From positions 5,022,001 to 5,086,000 of the forward strand of contig NC_080699.1 in assembly GCF_030445035.2 (NCBI RefSeq): a stretch of 64,000 nt of DNA, given 5' to 3'. The translations under genes and the position numbers were made by a program. The notes below the pieces were generated by a model. That model worked only from the letters and a program-made list of their open reading frames with translations. It did no database searches and was not told the DNA's origin. Shown here one piece after another: positions 56,997 to 64,000 of this stretch (position 1 is its first letter; each line of letters begins with the position of its first letter). This stretch comes from Dasypus novemcinctus (taxonomy: Eukaryota > Chordata > Mammalia > Cingulata > Dasypodidae).

Positions 56997-58050
56997 ACTT
57001 AAAAAACATGTAGCATCTCAGTGTATCCAGAAAAATAAAACCAGAAACCTCAGGTTTCATATATCCATCTACATTTGCTCAGTAATTTTAGGCCATGGAT
57101 TATTGGATGAGGGAGGTGGGGCAGTGCTTCACAAAGCATAAAACTGATAAAAAACAAAACAGTCATCCAGTAGGTACCTGCTTGGTACCAGAAAGATGGG
57201 GTTTGGACACTTACGGATATTGTTACCAACATGCCAAATAGAGGGGAAAAAACACTGGGGAAAGTGGCAAAATATAATAAAGTGACGAAAATACATGCAG
57301 CTTTAGAGAGAGAAATAAGAAAAAGTAATGTAATGACTAGACCACAACCATTTTATTTGTTTCTGGATTTTTTTTTTAATCCAAATACTACATTTAAAGA
57401 TTGTCAAAGACAGAGCAGCACATAGCTTAAACTGTTAGTCATGGCAAAGACTCTTATACCAAAGCTTCTTCACAAAAATAATCCCACGTACTAAAGACGT
57501 TAGTATGTAATGTCTTTATAAAATAAATGTACCTGCCTGATTATTATTATTTGCTATTATTTGATGCACAGGATTGTAGGCTCTGTTTACCATTTCATTG
57601 AATTTCTTGATGGTCTTTGCATTTGCTTTTAAGATTTAAATGCTTAAAATTATAAAAATTCAAAGAAAAGAGAAATAAATGAAAGTGGAAAAATGAATAC
57701 AATTCAATTCAGGCTAGGCTAGTTGCTACTTACTATTTAAAAGACAAGGTGACATTTGGATGGCACAAACACGTTTTTAAATACTAGCAGTGTGTCCAGT
57801 TTAGTCTGAATGTTTTGTGCATGGAGCAAAGCCTCACAATATCCATTATTTAAATGGCTTTGGCTGATGCATATATAGAGATACTAAATTGCGTATTTGT
57901 ATATGCTTTTAACCACCTTTTATGGTAAAAGAAGAAAGAGCCATCAGAAATCTGAAGTAGTTAGCATTCAAATTTCTTTGGTCACAATTTTAGGATTTAC
58001 TGTAAAATAAAATTTTAAAAACATGCAGAATATAATGAATGACCTTCAGA
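56997..58050. other. AT-rich non-coding stretch
   Basis: No gene or named repeat recognised. Confidence 0.4.
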
Positions 58051-58160
58051 GAATAATAACAGCAACAGCAACAATAACAATAACAAAATGATGAGAGGAA
58101 GGTAAAGAAGGAGAAGGAAAAGAAGTAGCAGCAGCAAGATGGGCAGGGGGGCCAGTAACA
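58051..58160. repeat. low-complexity AAC/AGC and AGGA-rich tract
   Basis: AAC/AGC triplets (58055-58086) then purine-rich GGAA/GAAG sequence. It creates a spurious cysteine/tyrosine-rich frame on the minus strand. Confidence 0.75.
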
Positions 58161-58279
58161 GCACCAGCAAAACATGGGAGAAGCTAAACCTACTCTGTAA
58201 AGAGAAGGAAATGTAACTTTTTAAAAATTTGTGCTACTTTCCTCAAACCTGGAATTATTTGTCATTTTTTCACTGAGAA

Positions 58280-59160
58280 CACAAAACTGAGATGTGGGCC
58301 TGCCCTGGCCTTGGCGCTTCAGTACACTGCCTTATACCTCACTGGGAGAGGTCCACCATCAGGAATGAACCTCATGAACTTCCCTTCCCATTTTTCTGAA
58401 ACTTACCTTCCTATTAACCTACTTCTTTTTCTTATTATTACTCTGTTTCAATCTAAGAAGGGCCGCTGTTCCTTTTCTAGTCCTTTCTTTACAGGTCTGC
58501 TTTGGTTCACATCATTCCCTCTCATTTTAGGACCTCCAACCATCAGAGGTTTGTGACTCTCTAGTGTCTCCAGCCTTCCTTTTCTGTAGTTGTCTCTTTT
58601 TGGCTTAAAACGCATGCAACCTGGTCCTGTCTTAAAAATAAAAGTAGGCCTTCTAGTTCTGCTTCTACTCGAGCAACTGCCCCACACGTTCTCCTCCATT
58701 ACATCTGCTTGCTTCCTCACCTTGCGCCTTCTGCTGTACATGGCTAAGTATGATTGCACCCTTACTCCCATCCCCACACAACACCTTACACGTGGCACTC
58801 TCCAAGTAGAAAGGGCCGGGCGATAGTACTGAGGACTATGCAGTTGTCTGAGTCCATAATCTAATTGTGATGGCTCCTGTGGAAGTGGTTTGTGGATTAA
58901 CAAACCCACACATGGCCGTGGCAGTGACCGGGTGTGGTGAGCGGTGAGGCCACAGATGCGGTATTTGTATCCGGTGCAGTGGGTCCGTACAGTGCGGTAT
59001 GGTTCCCCCGGGACACTGCTCTTTCCTTGTCTCTGCCTCAGCGGCCTCCACCCATCTCTCAGGTCTGTAAGATGACTTCCTCAAACGGACCATTCAAGTC
59101 TCCCACGTTTTCTTTCTTAGCCAGATTGCTCCTTCCGAGCATCCGTCACAATATGCAATA
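58280..59160. other. mixed-composition non-coding stretch
   Basis: Open frames of 78-153 codons occur on both strands, none with recognisable motifs. A moderately CpG-containing patch lies at 58905-59015. It may be an old repeat that I cannot name. Confidence 0.3.
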
Positions 59161-59199
59161 GAATTATCTGTGCATTCGTTTGATAACTACATCTTCTTC

Positions 59200-59325
59200 T
59201 ATCTTCAGGCCCTGGGAGGATTCAAAGCTTGCTTCCTGTGCACAGCAAGCAGCATAATGCCTGAAACACAGTGGACACTTGATAAAGACTTAGGAATGAG
59301 TGAATGACTGAATGAATGAACACAG
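59200..59325 (+). repeat. MIR/L2 3' end
   Basis: 'CAGCATAATGCCTGAAACAC' and a terminal GAATGAGTGAATGACTGAAT run are typical of MIR/L2 termini. Confidence 0.6.
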
Positions 59326-60064
59326 ATACGGGCTGGGACAGCTGTTTAAGGCCCACTTCCGAGAACTGAGGGTTTAGTGTTCTGATTGACCTCTTCAGCA
59401 TCTGCAGTAAGTCCCAGGGAGCTGCAGTTCTTTTTCAGATATTTAAATTATAATTTAAATTTCTAAGAGCTATAGTTAGTTCTCTTCATAGTCAGGCCCA
59501 GAACCATCCCAGCCACACACCTTTCGTTCCCTGAGATCCTGAAGTAATCTGACCCAAGTCCTTCTGCTTGATGAGAGAATGGAGAATAAATTTTAAGAAA
59601 GAAGTTGGAAAGAAAATGTGTATGTTTTTTAAACAAGATTTGCAAATCTCATTTCCTAAAATGTTAAGAATTATAGGACTAAAATTTACAGAAATTAACA
59701 TCTAAATTTCATTATTTTATTAAAACAATTAGAAATTGCACAGTCAAAGATCAGGAGTGATATAGTTAGCCAAAGAACAGTAGGAATGTGTAATGACCTT
59801 TAATTAAAGAATGGCCATTTGATGCTAATGAAAATAGAGTATGGAGAGACTTGTATTAGAGAAAGCTAAAATATGTTTAGTGTTTCATTCTTTCGTGCTT
59901 TTAAACTAACACTTCAATTTTCTTTGTGGTCATTGACTAAAACCTTATAAATTGCTAATAAATACTATTCACATTCTTGATTTTCTACTCACACCACTGG
60001 TTGTGATAAAATTAAGGCAGTCTTTGTTTAATAATGAAAAGATACTAGAATTTAGGCTATTAGA
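59326..60064. other. AT-rich non-coding stretch
   Basis: Nothing recognised. Confidence 0.4.
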
Positions 60065-60185
60065 CAGCTTTTTAAAAAGCAATTTTACTGATAGCTATTA
60101 ATAAAGTATACAATTTATCCAAAGTGTACAATCAGTGGTACTTGGTATAACCACATAGTTGTGCAAGAAGAGCCCAAAATTGTAG
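60065..60185 (-). mobile_element. L1M 3' UTR fragment, minus strand
   Basis: 'AAGTGTACAATCAGTGGTAC' followed by 'CACATAGTTGTGCAAG' is the complement of the common L1MA/L1MB 3' end motif, so the element runs leftwards. Confidence 0.6.
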
Positions 60186-60539
60186 CTATGTACGGCAGGG
60201 AAGACATAGATGAGAGGGGAGGAATTTTCTTGTTTGTTTTTTGTCTATTATTATTATCGTTGACATGATGAAAGTGCTCGACTAATGACTGACGCGGTTA
60301 GCGCACAGCTATCAGGCAGCTCCGATAAGGGTGAGTGACTGGGATTCTACCTGGACTGGCTGTTCTCTAGAATGCACTGTTTTTCCTAAGATTTCTGGAC
60401 TCTGGGGATGGTCTGATGATAAATGAGATCACATAGCATTCACCAATTAGTCACCATACAGAAATGAACTAAGTTCCTACTAGGAGCCATGCTTCCCACT
60501 GAAGTGTCAATTCAGTAGCATCCATTGCAGAGAAGAAAT

Positions 60540-61310
60540 GGCCTCAGACCCAGCAGGTAAAGGATACGAAGTCACAGTCAAATGCCACAGTCAGAGCCGG
60601 TGCGTCAGAGACGCAGGGGCACCCGGCGGTGGAGTCGGTGGAGTCTCGGCATGGTGGAGTCTCGGACGAGAATGGGTAGCGGCCCACCCCGCATTCGCCT
60701 ACAGGCTCAGCGTTATAAGTGAACCCAACAGCTTGACAAATGCGTCTTCACAATGCCTGAAAAGCCAGGTGTGCTAGGTGTGGACCGGGCACAAGGCCTT
60801 GAGTCTGGAGGCAGGGGCCGGCTGCAGGCCCTGTGGCTAGCTGCATTCCCAGGGGCTCTGCAGGCACAGGTGCTCAGCCGCCCGGTCCTCCCCCTCTGGG
60901 CCACCTCTCGGGCCTGGGGGTTCCACCTACTGACTGCCCACAGAGGTGGGCCCAGGCTTTGGGTCATTTCTTTAGGGTTGCAGGGTTCCAGGTACCCTGA
61001 GTGTGCTCTAGAGCAGGGCCTGGGCGCGGGCTCTGCGTGGACAGATCTTGGCTGCCAAAAGCCTTTAAAAGGGGGGCAGGGCTGGAGAAAAGGGGGACAG
61101 GGACCCTCCCTATGAGTGCCAGGCCCAAGACGAATGATGTCGGGTGACACTAAAGGAGCCGCTGCGGTGAGATTGCACACGCTCTGGGCTGTCAGCACTG
61201 TTCCTGTAAAGACAGGAGGGGAGCCGGGCAGCCACCTGCCTGTGCATGGCCCAGCCCTGTCACTTCTCACCTCGTGGCCAGCCGTTCCAAACAGCACAGG
61301 TCACATTCGC
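60540..61310. other. isolated GC-rich block with a CpG cluster
   Basis: GC-rich sequence in an AT-rich region. 60595-60720 is notably CpG-dense and contains three copies of GGTGGAGTC (60628, 60637, 60653), two extended as GGTGGAGTCTCGG. A TATA-like TTTAAAAG (61064-61071) followed by GGGGGGCAGGGC lies on the plus strand. Open frames occur on both strands (194 codons minus at 60713-61297; 120 codons plus at 60753-61115), but none is recognisable, and overlapping long frames on opposite strands point to base composition. It might be a small CpG island, exon cluster or unrecognised GC-rich repeat. Confidence 0.3.
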
Positions 61311-61979
61311 CAGCTTTACACAGAATCAGTATCAGCACGGCTCATTTCTTATAGTTCTCAATTTTTAGGAATTACTCCACGTAAGTGGTCTAAATGAAAA
61401 CCTTACCCAAGATTCTCATTTTAAACTATTTCCATTACTTAGTTACATGGTGAGTTACTGGCTAGGAAACAAATGCAACTGACTATTCATATCCTTTACA
61501 CTATCCGTGCTGTATTGGCTTCTTCCTGAATTATAGGGCATCACATGACTCTAACCGTTTTTCAGTTACAAGAACTCATTGTCCTGAAACTTGAAGCTTG
61601 GCAAAGCTGGTTTCTGGCTAGTGGATGGGATGCCATGAAGTTCGCTGTCATTTAGATAAGAAATAGGAGGAATTTGATGGAATGAGTCCTGCTCCTGTGG
61701 CAGTCGTTACACCCAATGCCACATCAGTGCAGAATGACATTATTCTGCAGAAAGCCACCAGAACTGGCTCGGCCTTCCATTTCCTTCATTTGCGTTCACT
61801 GTGCAAAGTTGGACTCAAAAGCCTAATAACTTTCTTACCAATTTTATGCCAATTCATGATTAATTTTAATGTTTTGCTGCTGTCTTTTCTGCTGCTTCAA
61901 TCCTTGCTCTCCCCACTGCATCCCCTGCTTTTTGGAAGAGATTCGGGGACCACAGTAATAGCATAATCACAACTCTTCT
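61311..61979. other. non-coding stretch
   Basis: No gene or named repeat recognised. A 94-codon plus frame (61682-61966) has no recognisable homology. Confidence 0.4.
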
Positions 61980-62580
61980 ATGTGGTAGAGTGTATTGGTT
62001 AAGAATAGTAAGGCCGTGGGAAGCGGATTTGGCCCAGTGGTTAGGGTGTCCACTTACCACATGGGAGGTCTGCGGTTCAAACCCCGGGCCTCCTTGACAC
62101 GTGTGCAGCTGGCCCATGCACAGTAGTGATGCGTGCAAGGAGTGCCCTGCCATGCAGGGGTGCCCCCTGCGTAGGGGAGCCCCACACACAAGGAGTGTGC
62201 CCCGTAGGGAGAGCTGCCCAGCGCGAAAGAAAGTGCAGCCTGCCCAGGAATGGCACTTCACACACGGAGAGCTGACACAACAAGACAACGCAACAAAAAG
62301 AAACACAGATTCCTGTGCCACTGACAAGAATACAAGCGGACATAGAAGAAAACACAGCGAATGGATACAGAGAACAGAAAACTGGGATGGGAGGGGGGAG
62401 GGTGGAGGGGGGAGGGGAGATAAATAAATAAATAATTTAAAAAAATTTAAAAAAAAGAACAGTAAGGCCCAAGCCTGGATTCAAATCTCAGTGCTTCCAC
62501 TTGAACAAGTTCTGTTCTCTGTGCCTCATCTGTGATCTCAACTAGTAAATCAAATGTTGCTTACACAATTGACCTATCTT
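61980..62580 (+). repeat. MIR SINE split by a DAS-SINE
   Basis: The left part 'TGTGGTAGAGTGTATTGGTT' (61980-61999) is the MIR 5' head and the right part 'CCTGGATTCAAATCTCAGTG' (62474) is its continuation. Together they give the contiguous MIR order once the 62016-62454 insert is removed. Confidence 0.7.
62016..62454 (+). mobile_element. DAS-SINE, chimeric type, full body (copy 6)
   Basis: Plus-strand SINE with A box TGGCCCAGTGG (62030-62040), B box GGTTCAAACCC (62074-62084), full body, a long G-rich tract (62384-62417) and a GATAAATAAATAAATAA tail. Target duplication AAGAATAGTAAGGCC (62001-62015) versus AAGAACAGTAAGGCC (62455-62469), one mismatch in 15. Open frames across it are shadows. Confidence 0.93.
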
Positions 62581-64000
62581 TATCAACTGCCTTAGATTTA
62601 TGTGTATAGCTTACCTGAGCTGGGTGGAGAGGTGAAACAGATGAGTAAGTGGTAGTAGATTTTCACGAAATGACCCCAAACCTTTTGAATGATGACTTAA
62701 ATGAACATCCTCTCGTGTTCACCCTGATTCCTTTGTGGGCCATTTACTCCACCAGTAGATCAAGAGCTATTCACCACAACCTGAAAAGCTACATGAAATA
62801 TATTTTTAAAAAATTCTCCAGGTAAATAAACAACAGATGGTGAGAGAGAAGACACAAATTACAGTAATGTTTTTCTTCAGGTCTCAGTATGTATCCTTCC
62901 AATCTTCATAGGCCCCTGTGATACCTACCGTCACTCTAAGTAACACTGATAGGGAAAGACCAAAAATCAAAGAATTTGCATCTTTATTTTGTCACAGCTC
63001 TACCTGACTTGGATCATCTCTATTTTCCTTGTCCATTTTAAAAAGAAAAGAATAAAACCTTGCTTGTTCTATTTCTTAGTTTTTTCCCCAAAAGTGGGCA
63101 CTGTTTTAAATCTAGGAGATGGTGAGAATATTATGCAATGAATTAGTTTCTGTGATAACTATTTTTTGTTGTATAGCAGAGTAAAGGGTTGTGAATTTAA
63201 AACTTGTAAATTGGAAATCTGAGGCCCACTGTGGTAGAGCTGGTAGGAAAACATTCTCTCAGAGTGTGATTACCTCCAGAATGATTGGGTATGAAGAATT
63301 ACTGCCAAACAAAAGAGTCATCTGAGATGCACTGACTGACACTCCATACAAAGAGAAGTAGAAAATGAGAACAGGAGAAGAATATGCACTTCGGAAAATA
63401 TGATTTGAAAGACTAATGCAATTTATGGATTTTTAAAATTATTACTAGAGTATAGAAGAAAGATGTTGAAAAATAAATATACAATGCGTTTATCATTTTA
63501 ATTATATGAACTTTTAAATTTTAATTTGGTGGAGGGCATCATATTCTTTATTTAGATTAGCACAACTATACGTATCCATAAGAAGAAAAGAGCTCTCCTA
63601 TATCAGGGTTATTATTTCAAATTGAAAAAGTTGAAGAATAAGAATGTTGTACCTTAAAGAGATAACTCTTTAAACTTGAAGGAATAAATTCAAATGTCTA
63701 TACAAGGATATATTTTTGGGTTAAAATACTTAGGTTTTTCTAGTAAAAAACAGGCTCTCTTGAATGGTAAACCAATATATTTCTAAGTGTTGGGCACATA
63801 ACTATTATTAGCACTTACCATATCCTTAGCAGTTTATAAATTACACCAGTTTCTTAAAGTTTCAAAACTTTCACTTATTCCACAAGAAATGATCATGGAA
63901 TAAAAATGAATATTTGCATTTATTTAACAATGATTTTTCCATGTAATATGCTCATTACAATGTATTTTAAATTGCAGTTTTCTCCCTGAAATGAAACTCA
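62581..64000. other. AT-rich non-coding stretch
   Basis: No gene or named repeat recognised up to the window edge. Confidence 0.45.

Noticed and set aside
60713..61297. 194-codon minus-strand frame in the GC-rich block
   Set aside because: It overlaps a 120-codon plus frame, lacks recognisable motifs and follows base composition.
62016..62100. tRNA-Ala gene suggested by A and B boxes
   Set aside because: The head is followed by a SINE body and A-rich tail and flanked by target duplications, so it is a SINE promoter rather than a tRNA gene.
8121..62450. CRISPR-like arrays or other prokaryotic defence systems
   Set aside because: All tandem or dispersed repeats are microsatellites, short duplications or eukaryotic retroelements. 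There are no regularly spaced repeats with unique spacers.

Overview
This window is vertebrate nuclear DNA, almost certainly from an armadillo (Dasypus or a close relative). The diagnostic evidence is a set of eight short retroposons with tRNA-Ala-like heads. They match the DAS-SINE family known from Dasypus: six chimeric copies (head plus an unrelated body) and two dimeric copies. Around them lie xenarthran-type L1 elements, solo LTRs of families I recognise from xenarthran genomes, and older eutherian repeats (MIR, L2, L1M/HAL1, MLT1). There are no operons, CRISPR arrays or prokaryotic features, and no intact protein-coding gene that I can name.

Layout. 1-34.2 kb is repeat-rich: an old L1ME/HAL1-type copy (2.85-4.13 kb); an IAP-like solo LTR inside a MIR (4.3-4.75 kb); a 4.8-kb 5'-truncated L1 with decayed ORF2 (8.45-13.25 kb); a stack of insertions in one ancient L1 (14.96-18.53 kb); further L1 pieces (19.8-23.8 and 28.1-30.6 kb); and two SINEs side by side that share a target site (32.67-33.39 kb). 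34.2-53.0 kb is poor in lineage-specific repeats. It contains a strong CpG island (about 40.13-41.99 kb) with plausible splice signals, and a candidate conserved non-coding block near 35.2-36.1 kb. 53-64 kb again holds SINEs and L1 pieces, plus an isolated GC-rich block at 60.54-61.31 kb.

Interpretation. The CpG island is the only convincing gene-associated signal. The splice-site-like sequences (donors at 41,222/41,223 and 41,902/41,903, acceptor at 41,807/41,808) suggest plus-strand transcription with short, mainly untranslated 5' exons, the rest of the gene lying beyond the window or in exons I cannot recognise. L1 copies are on the plus strand left of the island and on the minus strand right of it, which fits a rightward gene because intronic L1s tend to be antisense. 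I cannot identify the gene. I found no undescribed molecular system. The most interesting observations concern insertion history (reused target site, nested insertions, a near-perfect palindrome) and the architecture of the CpG island.
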